Below, one piece after another: positions 1 to 8,646 of a DNA stretch of 64,000 nucleotides. The stretch covers positions 19,103,622-19,167,621 of the forward strand of contig LR990044.1 in NCBI GenBank assembly GCA_905147135.1. The letters are read 5' to 3'. The position numbers were made by a program, and so were the translations under genes. Positions within the stretch are counted from its first letter, which is position 1, and each line of letters starts with the position of its first letter. A model generated the notes under the pieces. That model ran no database searches. It was not told where the DNA came from and saw nothing but the letters and a program-made list of their open reading frames with translations. The DNA is from Blastobasis lacticolella (lineage: Eukaryota; Arthropoda; Insecta; Lepidoptera; Blastobasidae).

Positions 1-89
1 TACAAAAAATATCGTATAGTTGTCTCCGTGAGATTCTTGTCACTGAATTCCTCTACGCATAGATTATTTATGCATTCAATAAACATCAT

Positions 90-91
<2 letters not shown>

Positions 92-156
<65 letters not shown>
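92..156. repeat. (CA)n microsatellite
   Basis: About 32 uninterrupted CA units inside the intron upstream of the first helicase exon. A short (TATG)n run follows at 175-199. Confidence 0.97.
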
Positions 157-158
<2 letters not shown>

Positions 159-174
159 GACACAGGCGTGAGCT

Positions 175-199
175 TTATGTATGTATGTATGTATGTATG
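175..199. repeat. (TATG)n microsatellite
   Basis: Six TATG units, 20 bp after the CA run and in the same intron. Confidence 0.95.
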
Positions 200-270
200 G
201 TATAAACATCATGTGTGGGACACTGTCTTTTGGTCGCTTATAGCAAATTTATTTTGTTTTCCTATTGCAG

Positions 271-345
271 CTCAACTCCAACGGCAATAACGATAAGTTA
301 TTAGCAGCAATATTGTGTGCAGCCTTGTACCCTAATGTTGTCAAG
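271..345 (+). CDS. DHX57: DHX57-like exon (fourth from last)
   Basis: Acceptor tttcctattgcag ends at 270 and donor gtatgt starts at 346. The 75 bases give 25 codons in phase 0 at both ends, ending ALYPNVVK. This is the conserved CAALYPN motif at the start of the helicase OB-fold. Confidence 0.88.
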
Positions 346-3103
346 GTATGTAATAATTTGTTTGTGTATTAAGACCACCGTTTTTTAGAATCGGAGAAAT
401 TGAATAAGTAATTGAAATAAAACAAAGAAAATAGTAATTAATATCAGTGAAATTAGATTTATTGGAAAGATAATTTTATGGCATTTATGTTTGAATATGA
501 TTTCGGTTATGTGGCTGCCGTGACTGGCGCGTAGATGGCCCAATCTGGATAATTATTTGTTTATTAACAACTAGTGGATCCGGCGCGACTTCGTTCGCGA
601 GGCGTTCTAACCCTACACCACCCTATCCCTAGTTCTACCCTACCCTACACCTACCCTACACCTTTTAGTGGACCCGGCGCGACTTCGTTCGCGTAGCGTA
701 CTAACTCTACACCACCCTACCCTAGTAAAAAAAAAGAATGAAAAGTATCCTATGTCCGTCTCCTGGTTCTAAGCTACCTCCCCACCAACTTTCAGCCAAA
801 TCGGTCTAGCCGTTCTTGAGTTATAAAAAGTGTAACACAGATAGTGTAACTAACACGACTTTCTTATATATAAATTTATGCACTAAAGGTACATTGGCAG
901 ACTTAAAGCTAAAGTAGCCTTCCATATATCATATTTTCATACACTTTTCGCAACAATTGCGTCAGTATTTCGCTATTAACCTTAACGAATTTTGTGTTCG
1001 ACCGTGTGTGAATTTGTCCACGAAAATTTATTTATAATTATTATCTTTGTATTTTCCTTCTTGGATCACAAGTCACATAGTAAACTAGTTAGACGATTGC
1101 TACGGGCCAATTTGGCCATCAGGTTGTAAAAAAATGTTAACTATTTGGCAAGTCTTTAATATCATTGCCTTTTGTAATTGTATAAACGTATATCGTGGGA
1201 GATCAAGCATTAGCAAAGACTTGTGTAAATTTGTGGATATGATGCCGGTAGCAGACAACAATTATTCATTACTGTATGAAATCCCAGGTACTCACCCCCG
1301 AGAAATCCTTTCACATGCAAGCGGGGGGTGCCATCCCTCGGCAGCCGACACCCGACGAGCTCCGTTTCAAGACGAAAACCGATGGCTACGTAGCATTACA
1401 CCCTTCGTCGATAAACTCTACTATAGGCCACTTTACGAGCCCGTATATGGTGTACCAGGAGAAGGTCAAAACGTCTAGAGTCTTCATCAGGGAGTGTTCG
1501 ATGGTACCGCTGTTGCCGCTTGTTCTGTTTTCTGGTAAGCTGTTGATAAACAATAACAATCAATGATCAAAAATAACTAGTCGACCCCATATTTTTTCCA
1601 TATAGGGTCATACAATTCTGGCGTTATAAATCCGTCTAAAACTTCATAGATACCTTCATAGAACTTCATAGAATCGATTTTAATGAGGTTTCGTGGTTTG
1701 AAAGCCAATAACACAACGTGGTTACATATGCGTTTAATTAATGTCTTCGACACGATCGCTTTACGCGTACAATATTGTTTTACAGGCGGTTGTGATTTAC
1801 AGCATGAAAACCGCCTTGTAATTGTACCCAATTTTGAAAAAATATTGTCTGGCGTAAAGCGATAATGTTAAAGAAATTATAAGCCGCGTCACGAAAGAAG
1901 AGACTTGTCAAATGGCAGTGGAGGGGATTTCGCACAGGTAATCGTATGCAGCGCAAGTCGAACCATGTGACTTGCCAAGTCTCTTCTTATTTGACACTAG
2001 CTATAATAAACTGATAGACCACTTTTTGTCACGCCCGTGCGTACAACCGCCTTATCTATTAGCGGCAGCCGAACAACAATGTTCGCATTGTTGCGACGAA
2101 GTGTGAAGGATAAGGTAGCCAGCGCAATTTCATGCATAAAGCATTTCATCTTAGTCCTTACAGTGACAACTTTAATCTACATTTAAAAAAATTAAATCAA
2201 ACGTATGAAAAGTAAAGTTTAAAAACCCGCATGTTACCTTTCAGGGTGCGGCCTCAACGTTGAACTCCACAACGGCGTATTCATAGTCTCGCTGGAAGAT
2301 GGCTGGATCATGTTCCAAGTGGACAAGCACGAAGTAAGTGCCTTTCGTATGTCGTTTCAAAGTTGTTAAGCAATAAGGACGTCTCCTGTGGTAGAAACGT
2401 ATAGGTTTGTCAATAAAATAAATTCATAATGAATAAATGAAAAAATATTCTTTTACAATTCACACAGCGCCATATAGCCCCAAAGCAGCTTGTAAAAATT
2501 AAATGTGAATGCATTTTCATTTTCAAACTCAGTGAAAGAATTTATGTAATCCATTTTGAAATACTGAAGTTATGAAATTCAATTAGAAAGCTGAGGTTAG
2601 GAAATGTTAAGCCAATTTAATGTGTGCTTTGTTAGTACGATCATAAGCTTTACCGAGTACTCGAATGACGTCATCGTTCATGCCAAAATAACAAAGTTAA
2701 AGCGCAAATAACTTCTTTGGTGAAAAATTTTTCGCAGTTGAAATACATAATACGAAATATTTCTCATTCCTTCCGAAATATTTCCAATTCCAGACGTCCT
2801 CATTGGCACTGATGGCACTGAAACAGCCAGGTTATAACAACGACAGAGACGACTATCTTACAAAGCTGAACTAACCACTTTCCACCATGACCGCTTGCCT
2901 GTTTGTCTGCCGTATAACATAGAAAAACAAGGCACTTTAAATCCTTGTATTTTTTTCAGGTGGCCGAAATGCTGAAAACCATTCGAATCGAGCTGATAAA
3001 TCTGCTAGAAGAGAAGATTAACGACCCTTCCCTCAATTTACTACACTACGAGAAGGGAAATAAGATAATTAAAACAATAGCACAAATCATAACGAATTAC
3101 TAG
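271..3103 (+). CDS. DHX57: DExH-box RNA helicase, DHX57-like, C-terminal part (4 exons, 5' part outside window)
   Basis: Four exons (271-345, 1288-1534, 2245-2333, 2960-3103) splice in frame to about 184 residues and end at TAG 3101-3103. The first exon reads LLAAILCAALYPNVVK, the conserved entry to the OB-fold of DEAH/RHA helicases. The second carries FKTKTDGYVALHPSSIN and VYQEKVKTSRVFIREC followed by PLVLFSG, the typical OB-fold block of DHX57 and relatives. The third has VSLEDGWIMF and the last is a charged helical tail. In this family the N-terminal part holds the RecA-like ATPase domains that unwind RNA; those exons must lie upstream of base 1. DHX57 fits better than DHX29, DHX36 or DHX30 by recalled similarity of the tail, but this is not proven. 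Phases are 0, 1 and 0. Introns are 942, 710 and 626 bp, and the first and third carry repeat fragments. Confidence 0.88.
565..875 (+). repeat. Dispersed RTE-type repeat tail
   Basis: Lies in helicase intron 1. It contains two copies of ggcgcgacttcgttcgcg (577 and 677) around a CCCTACAC-rich minisatellite. The right part runs through cctatgtccgtctcctgg, ttcttgagttataaaaagtg and taactaacacgactttct. From memory this motif series is a widespread insect repeat close to RTE LINE 3' ends. Related 'gcgacttcgttcgcg'-type pieces occur at 57415 and 60928. Confidence 0.5.
1288..1534 (+). CDS. DHX57: DHX57-like exon (third from last)
   Basis: The acceptor is atcccag, ending at 1287, with a weak pyrimidine tract; the donor gtaagc starts at 1535. 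The exon is 247 bases, starts in phase 0 and leaves one base for the next codon. It holds most of the OB-fold: RFKTKTDGYVALHPSSIN, then YMVYQEKVKTSRVFIREC, then PLVLFS. An overlapping frame at 1134-1478 is a shadow. Confidence 0.9.
1894..1990. repeat. Short inverted repeat in helicase intron 2
   Basis: Arms aagaagagacttgtcaaat (1896-1914) and acttgccaagtctcttctt (1971-1989) pair at 17 of 19 positions across a 56 bp loop. It could be a tiny foldback element. I see no other copy. Confidence 0.5.
2245..2333 (+). CDS. DHX57: DHX57-like exon (second from last)
   Basis: Acceptor cctttcag ends at 2244 and donor gtaagt starts at 2334. The 89 bases complete the split glycine codon and encode CGLNVELHNGVFIVSLEDG followed by WIMFQVDKHE. 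The SLEDGWI motif is characteristic of the last part of the OB-fold in this helicase group. Confidence 0.88.
2455..2502 (-). mobile_element. SINE B 3'-end fragment
   Basis: The plus strand reads acaattcacacagcgcca then tatagccccaaag, the reverse complement of the SINE B tail (ggggctagatggcgctgtgt). It lies in helicase intron 3. Confidence 0.7.
2872..2930 (+). repeat. Retroposon D 3'-end fragment
   Basis: The motif accgcttgcctgtttgtctg, followed by ccgtataaca and an A-rich end, matches the end of the longer copy at 30468-30925 (minus strand). It sits about 30 bp before the last helicase exon. Confidence 0.6.
2960..3103 (+). CDS. DHX57: DHX57-like terminal exon with stop
   Basis: Acceptor tttttttcag ends at 2959. 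The exon has 47 codons and a TAG stop, starting VAEMLKTIRIELINLLEEKI, an amphipathic helix matching the family tail. No canonical AATAAA lies close behind the stop; the first one I see is at 3886-3891, beyond a SINE. The true 3' end is therefore uncertain. Confidence 0.85.
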   Translation: MAEMLKTIRIELINLLEEKINDPSLNLLHYEKGNKIIKTIAQIITNY

Positions 3104-3274
3104 ACAACAATTTTAGTACAGGGATACTTATAGACGTTTTATTTGAAGTAAATGTTATGCTTGTTACTCATTGCTTGTTATTTGTAGGTAGCTACCATAG
3201 ATTCGTTCGCTTTGTTCTGATCACTAGACGAAAAGTCCAGTGTGATAAATCCTTTATGCTAGGCTATATTCACA

Positions 3275-3741
3275 CCGGAACGACGGTTGGTGTCCTTGAC
3301 CATGATCCAGGATTTGGCAGATTAGATATTGGAGAGATAGCCATCTGACCTATCTAACATGGTTGCTACCAGGGGAACGTGACTAGCGGGGCTATTGTCT
3401 AACTCAGTTGATAACTGAATTTGACATTTAATAATTCTACACAACGTCATCTACGTTGGCCACTGGCAATCGCGTCTACCGAATTAGAGTAGTGTAAGAT
3501 TTTTTATGTTAAATTCAGTTGTCCACTGAGATAGCCCGTAGCCCGTCAGATTGGATCATGGTTACTGACTAAATGTGCAGGTTTCATCACGATGTTTTCC
3601 TTCGCCGTAAGAGCATCGGTTAGCATTCAACAAATGTAACTAAATCAGAAAAGAGTTATTAGTACATGGCGGCAGTGGAAATCGAACTCGGTACCTCTCG
3701 TTCACGAGTCGGACCACTTAACCATTAGGCCACTGACGCTC
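3275..3741 (-). mobile_element. SINE A, interrupted by a GGGCTAT-ended element
   Basis: On the minus strand it starts with a tRNA-like head, gagcgtcagtggcctaatgg, with a pol III A-box and a degraded B-box (gagttcgatttcc). The SINE body follows, down to ggatcatggtcaagg. The extreme 3' tail found in other copies is missing. The body is split at about 3387-3546 by a separate inverted-repeat element. Confidence 0.85.
3387..3546 (+). mobile_element. GGGCTAT-ended inverted-repeat element, copy 1
   Basis: Ends read ggggctattgtctaactcag and, inverted, gggctatctcagtggacaac, each followed by tgaatttRacat. The second copy at 36939-37094 aligns along its length, which defines the boundaries. It has no coding capacity. 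It sits inside a SINE A copy, so it inserted later than that SINE. I could not settle a target duplication. Confidence 0.8.
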
Positions 3742-4050
3742 TTACTCTTCTCTCGGCTAGTTAAATCTCTATTAGAGACTGCATAATATTGCTTGAGAGA
3801 CTCGGCTAGGCGCGATCGCTGATGGCATTGGTGCAGACAATATTTTTGGAGCCGACCAATCGTCTACTCCCATTACAATGTACAAAATAAAATCGCTTTT
3901 GGATTAATTTAGATGCTCGGGCGAGCTGACCTTATTCGGACGGTCGACCACGTCCCCCGCACATAAAAGCAACTTTATTTTATACTGCGTAAGGATTATT
4001 ATCAACTGTACCTGACGGTTAGTCGGCTTCAGCCACAACGGAACGTCTGT

Positions 4051-4316
4051 TAGAGCTCGTCTAGTCTAAAATGACGCGCCCCACTACTTAGTTAGTTGAT
4101 TTTGATGAGTGAGTGCAAATTTTAATAACGACACTTCATCTGTGTGGGAGCTTCGACTGCTCCAATCGAACGACACGTGCAACGTAAACGAGTCTCACCG
4201 GCAACTGAATGACCAATTACAACGGCAATTGTATATGTATTGCGTCCATATTTTAAACTTGCTTGTGTGCGTTAATGCGATAGTGGGGCGCGTCATTTTA
4301 GATTAGACGAGCTCTA
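4051..4316 (+). mobile_element. TA-flanked MITE with 36 bp ends, copy 1
   Basis: Starts tagagctcgtctagtctaaa, continues atgacgcgccccacta, and ends with the inverse of the same 36 bp with one mismatch. TA sits at both ends, as for Tc1/mariner-type target duplications. Other copies are at 5195, 8394 and 10699. The small open frame inside is shared by copies only because the DNA is shared, so I do not call it a gene. Confidence 0.88.
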
Positions 4317-4498
4317 CTAGTTTTTGATTGGCCTGTGACAAAGGTAGGACTCTCAATTCGGCTTTGTGTCTACCTCGGCAAGAGGCAGGCTGACTTGCCT
4401 AGCTAGACGCTGCCGTTCGCTGCCACTCCGATATAAATTGAGCCTTACAAGTGCAGTTTTAACTAAACAAAATGTGTGGGTATTACCCAGTAGACTAA

Positions 4499-4836
4499 TT
4501 ACGTAACTGTTGCCAACAATCATCTGGGGCCTTACCATGAACTCTTATAGCAGGACCAAAACAGAAAGGCCCTGCTTAGAACGAGACAGCGCTATACGTG
4601 TCACATAAGCTTGTCTCGTTCATACCGAAAGCAATTCTGTTTAGGTCCTGCTATAAGAGTTCATGGTAAGCCCTCTGATTTCAATGATTGATATTGTTAC
4701 TTTTGCGGTTACGTATGATCGAATTAATAGTTTCAGTATATTGCAAGGGGCTTAGTTAGCAACTGAACCCATGAATGGCATAAGTAACAATTTCATTCAT
4801 TGAATTCAAAGAATTGTTAGCAACAGGGTTACGTAA
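4499..4836 (+). mobile_element. TTACGTAAC-ended element, copy 1, with nested 147 bp MITE
   Basis: The left end ttacgtaactgttgccaaca and right end gttagcaacagggttacgta are inverted repeats. Inner arms tgatttcaatgattgatatt and agtaacaatttcattcattg extend the pairing. Other copies lie at 11193 (fragment), 11583 and 44592. A different element (4527-4673) is inserted in its left arm. Confidence 0.82.
4527..4673 (+). mobile_element. 147 bp MITE with 4 bp target duplication, copy 1
   Basis: Inverted ends: gggccttaccatgaactctt and, inverted from the right, gggcttaccatgaactctta, continuing through tagcaggacc. It is flanked by TCTG on both sides (4523-4526, 4674-4677). The same element, same length, is at 44666-44812. 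Its superfamily is not clear to me. Confidence 0.9.
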
Positions 4837-5194
4837 TTTCTTCGTTTATCACACGAAAAACGAGAAGAATGGATCACATTTGTCCGAAAAAAATCGCTCT
4901 GAGAATTAGTACTAGACGTTATCGGTGGCTTTCACCGACGCGCAGTTCGTTTTCCTTTAAACAATCAACTTTCCCACGTCAACCGTTTATTTTCCCAGGA
5001 TATTAAGCCTGTGTTACTCAGTGATAATGTAGTATTCTATTAGTGAAATAATTTTTAAATCGGTCTAGCAGTTTTTGAGTTTATTCTCAATTTATTGATT
5101 GAGTAGGTAGAATACAATTATATGGTCGCATCTGTAATGTCGCATTCTATGATTTAGCAGCCTCCCCCCGCACCTTCCGCACTTGACAGGTTGG

Positions 5195-5461
5195 TAGAGC
5201 TCGTCTAGTCTAAAATGACGCGCCCCACTACTTAGTTAGTTGATTTCGATGTGTGAGTGCAAATATTAATAACGACACTTCATCTGTGTGGGAGCGTCGA
5301 CTGCTCCAATGAAACGACGCGAGCTCCTACGTTGGTGTCTCACCGGCAACTGAATGACCAATTACAACGGCATTTGTATATGTATTGCGTCCATATTTTA
5401 AACTTGCTTGTGTGCGTTAATGCGATAGTGGGGCGCGTCATTTTAGATTAGACGAGCTCTA
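5195..5461 (+). mobile_element. TA-flanked MITE with 36 bp ends, copy 2
   Basis: Same ends and body as copy 1. It differs mainly where copy 1 reads cgacacgtgcaacgtaaacg (here cgacgcgagctcctacgttg). TA lies at both ends. Confidence 0.88.
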
Positions 5462-6607
5462 CAATCTTTTTGTTTGTGATGGCTGCTTTATTATGTTAGC
5501 AAAACATTTCCCTATGGTTTTAAAACTGCAAAGTTCGTTAAATCATTGCGTATGATTATATCGATACATTAACATGTTTTTGTTCTAAATCATAAATCTC
5601 TTGTCAGTTCTAAAAGTCCTGTTAAAATGTGTGTCTCTGTGTCTGAAATCTGCTTTTTTTTCCATGGTTATAAAAAATATATATATAAATGGTTATATAA
5701 ATTGTCAAATATACATTGCATTGCGCTATTCATGTGCTATTCTAACATCTGAACTTAATTTTTATTTAATTGGAAAATAAAAATAATATTGCGGCCACCT
5801 AACCTAAAGGCACAAAAATGTAACATTGTTCGTAGACTTTTATGTTCATTAGCGTTTATTATTTATTATTCCCAATAGTAGAAATAATGATAATAATATT
5901 ATTCTATATGCTACGTAGAATTTCAACCTGTTAAAGATCTCTTTTCGGTTATATTATACACTTTAAGCATTTGAATAGAATTTATTGTTTCAAATGTACA
6001 TAAATACTACTGTAAATATTACTAATAATAAAAGGAAAAATATGGTTCTACGTAATTGTACGTCAATTGAATTGCCTAGTTATAATTTTAGTACAATTTT
6101 ATATGTATAGGTACCTACTTAAATGTTATATAATCGCGTGTCTAGATTTTTTAACACGAAAATATTCCAGTTTCTGTTATGCACGCACCCTTAGGTATTT
6201 TTTTGCCTACATATTAGGTACTTATATATTTTTATATAAATAACTGTATAATACATGCCATTGTGATAATTGGTATTATTTCTGGTAATAGCTAATTGTA
6301 TGCACGAATTAAACGAAATTAATTAAGTAAATGACTTGTGTATTTTTAATCCCACACCAACTGGATTCGGAGTAACTGAGAAGGTGGCGAGCTACAGTTA
6401 GGGGCTGTCCTAATTGGCCACGGTCGTGCGACTATGGTCGTACGACGGACGTCGCCCGCCAATAGGAGACTTCAAAACCGCCCGACTCCATATCATGGTC
6501 GCACATCCATTGCGTACGTACGCGTGCGACGTAGTGTTACTGAAGCGATTATTTTAGAACAACTAGCGACACGCTGAAAGCAAAGAAGGGCGTAACAGGA
6601 AGTAAGT
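5462..6607. other. AT-rich spacer, no feature seen
   Basis: Long A/T runs and no frame that looks coding. The stretch 5470-6340 shows no resemblance to the repeats listed here. A patch at 6405-6545 is richer in CG (cggtcgtgcgac, gtcgtacgacgg, cgtacgtacgcg) and partly self-complementary. Confidence 0.6.
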
Positions 6608-6625
6608 AACTTGCCGCCAAAACTA

Positions 6626-6993
6626 TAAAAAAAAAGCATCTTGGCGTTAATGTCCCGGTTGTGCTCTCACGCACGAGGGCCCGGGGTCCGCCTTGACCAT
6701 GATCCAGGATTTGGCAGGTCAGGTAATTACAGTGGAGCGACTGCCATCTGACCTCCATGACCCTGCTACCAGGGGAACCTGACCAGATTGGATCATGGTT
6801 ACACATCCAGTCGCCTGAATGTGCAGGTTTCACCACGATGTTTTCCCTCACCGTAAGAGCATAGGTTAGTATTCAACTAATGTACATAAAGAAAACAGTC
6901 ATTGGTACATGGCCGGAGCGGGATTCGAACCCGGGACCTCTGGCTTACGAGTCGTATACTCTAACCGTTCGGCCACCGACGCTCTAAAATAAA
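6626..6993 (-). mobile_element. SINE A, full length, with 18 bp target duplication
   Basis: The minus strand runs from gagcgtcggtggccgaacgg (A-box) through cccgggttcgaatcccgct (perfect B-box) to accgggacattaacgccaag and a poly-A-like end. It is flanked by a perfect 18 bp duplication, aacttgccgccaaaacta, at 6608-6625 and 6994-7011. This fixes the element's borders and shows target-primed reverse transcription. It was mobilised by an unknown LINE partner. Confidence 0.95.
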
Positions 6994-7032
6994 AACTTGC
7001 CGCCAAAACTAAACTGAAGAAATGACAACTGA

Positions 7033-7177
7033 CAAACTTACCTGACCCAGTGACAGCGTCGCTGTTGTTGGAAGTGACGATTTCTCTAAATATATATATC
7101 TTTAATTTCTTTTTAATTTACAATTTCAAAATGGCGACACTTAGTTCCAGCTTTAGCCATTGGGTCAGATAAGTTTA
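7033..7177 (-). mobile_element. About 100 bp palindromic element (family P), copy 1
   Basis: Starts aaacttacctgacccagtga and ends cattgggtcagataagttta, which are inverted repeats. The core reads cagcgtcgctgttgttg and caaaatggcgacacttagttccag. An AT-rich insertion lengthens this copy. Others are at 18185, 35520, 37100 and 42990. Confidence 0.75.
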
Positions 7178-7199
7178 CGGCGGCACCGTACTCACTTTA

Positions 7200-7735
7200 G
7201 GTCAGGTTCCCCTGGTAGTACGCGTCACGGAGGTCAGATGGCAGCGGCTCTACTGTAATTACCTGTAGCCGTATTCACAATGGCTCGGAAATCGGATTCG
7301 GATACGGAATCGACAAAGGACCCCGCAAAAGTTCTTAGAAAATTGTGGTTTCAGTTAATTTTGATGAAATTTTCATATGTTATAGAGAGTAGAGTTTCCG
7401 TGGAATCTATCGGGATTCTGAATAACAGTTTTCGAATCGATCGACACGGATTCGCCGTTCACGAATTTCGTGTCGAATCGTTCGGAAACGGTTTCGAATC
7501 ATTGTGAATACGGCTACAGGTTCACCTGGTAGTACGATCACGGAGGTCACATGGCAGCGGCTCCACTGTAATTACCTGATCTGCCAGATCCTGCACCATG
7601 GTCAAGGCGGACCCCGGTTAGACACTTAGTTTTACCTTTTCTGAGAAGGAAGCGCAAAATGTCAACTTTTTCGTACATCGTATTATTTGAACGTGCACGA
7701 GTGCACAACCGAGACATTAACGCTAAGTTGATTAT
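7200..7735 (+). mobile_element. SINE A 3' half, split by a foldback element
   Basis: SINE A body from ggtcaggttcccctgg (7201) to gagacattaacgctaag (7735). It is interrupted by a 20 bp-TIR element (7262-7520) and by about 70 foreign bases after the ccccgg at about 7618. About 60 bp of SINE body is present on both sides of the foldback (7205-7265 and 7519-7578). Confidence 0.8.
7262..7520. mobile_element. Foldback element with perfect 20 bp inverted ends
   Basis: The ends cctgtagccgtattcacaat (7262-7281) and attgtgaatacggctacagg (7501-7520) are exact inverse complements. The inside is rich in TCGGA/TTCGA motifs and holds an open frame from 7280 to 7507 that I regard as chance. It is flanked by 60 bp direct repeats of SINE A. 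Confidence 0.85.
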
Positions 7736-7904
7736 TATTTTTATTCACTTTAGATTGATTTCTGCACTCCAGAGCATGTCAGACTGGTAATACCTGGGCA
7801 AAGACTATATAGGTAGGTACAATACAAATAACTATCTTATTTCTCTCAGAAAGGCAAGTTACTTTTATTACTTATATCACAAATAAATAAATAAAATAAA
7901 TATG

Positions 7905-8150
7905 CTTGAACGAATTCACACAGCGCCATCTAGCCCCAAAGTAAGCAAAGCCTGTGTTATGGGTGTTAGATAATGGATAAACTTTTTTTTAATAAGTATA
8001 CATACATACTACACCCAGACCCATAACAGAAATTAAAATTCATAATTCCAATTTCTGCTCGGCCGGGAATCGAACCCAGGACCTCTGCGTCCGGCGTCTC
8101 TGCGGCAACGGGCATGTTAATCAACTGAACCACTCTCAGGTCATCAAACA
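7905..8150 (-). mobile_element. SINE B, full length
   Basis: Minus strand: tgacctgagagtggttcagt (A-box), then tcctgggttcgattcccgg (B-box), then aatttctgttatgggtctgg and the tail ggggctagatggcgctgtgt, ending in aagcatatttattt repeats. This is a tRNA-derived SINE with a moth-type tail. The tRNA-like head is not a working tRNA gene. Confidence 0.88.
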
Positions 8151-8393
8151 CAAAACTAGCTTACAGCCTACGTAATGGTAAGCAGTCACCGCTTCCTATG
8201 GACGTTTGCAATACTTCACTAGTATACTTATAACGATAGCAGCACAGACAGGTAAGCTGAAATATGGCGGTTATCAATCACAGAGCGACTCGGACAAGCT
8301 CGGGCGTCGCGACAGTCTGCCGGAACGAGCGCCGCCGGTCACAGGACGCGTAGGGCTGCCACTTTTTGCATCTCGTTTTTTTGTCTAGGGAGG

Positions 8394-8646
8394 TAGAGCT
8401 TGTCTAAGCTGAAATGACGCGTCCCACTACTTAATTAGTTAATTTCAATGTGTGAGTGCAAATATTAATAACGACACTTCGTCTGTGTGGGAGCGTCGAC
8501 TGCTCCAATCGAACGACGTGTGCTCCTATACGTTGAGTCTCCCCGGCAACTGAATGACCAATTACAACGGCATTTGTATATGTATTGCGTCCATATTTTA
8601 AATTTGCTTGTGTACGTTAATGCGATAGCAGCTTAGACGAGCTCTA
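8394..8646 (+). mobile_element. TA-flanked MITE with 36 bp ends, copy 3 (worn)
   Basis: The left end is mutated to tagagcttgtctaagctgaa. The right end has lost the gtggggcgcgtcatttt part but keeps tagacgagctcta. The body aligns with copies 1 and 2. Confidence 0.82.

Noticed and set aside
1577..1680. Palindrome-like gaccccatat...atatagggtc in helicase intron 2
   Set aside because: Only 8 of 10 arm positions pair and no second copy was found.
4109..4306. Similar 64-65 codon frames at 4109 and 5257 ending in the same residues
   Set aside because: They match only because both lie in copies of the TA-flanked MITE. The end of the frame is the inverted repeat itself.
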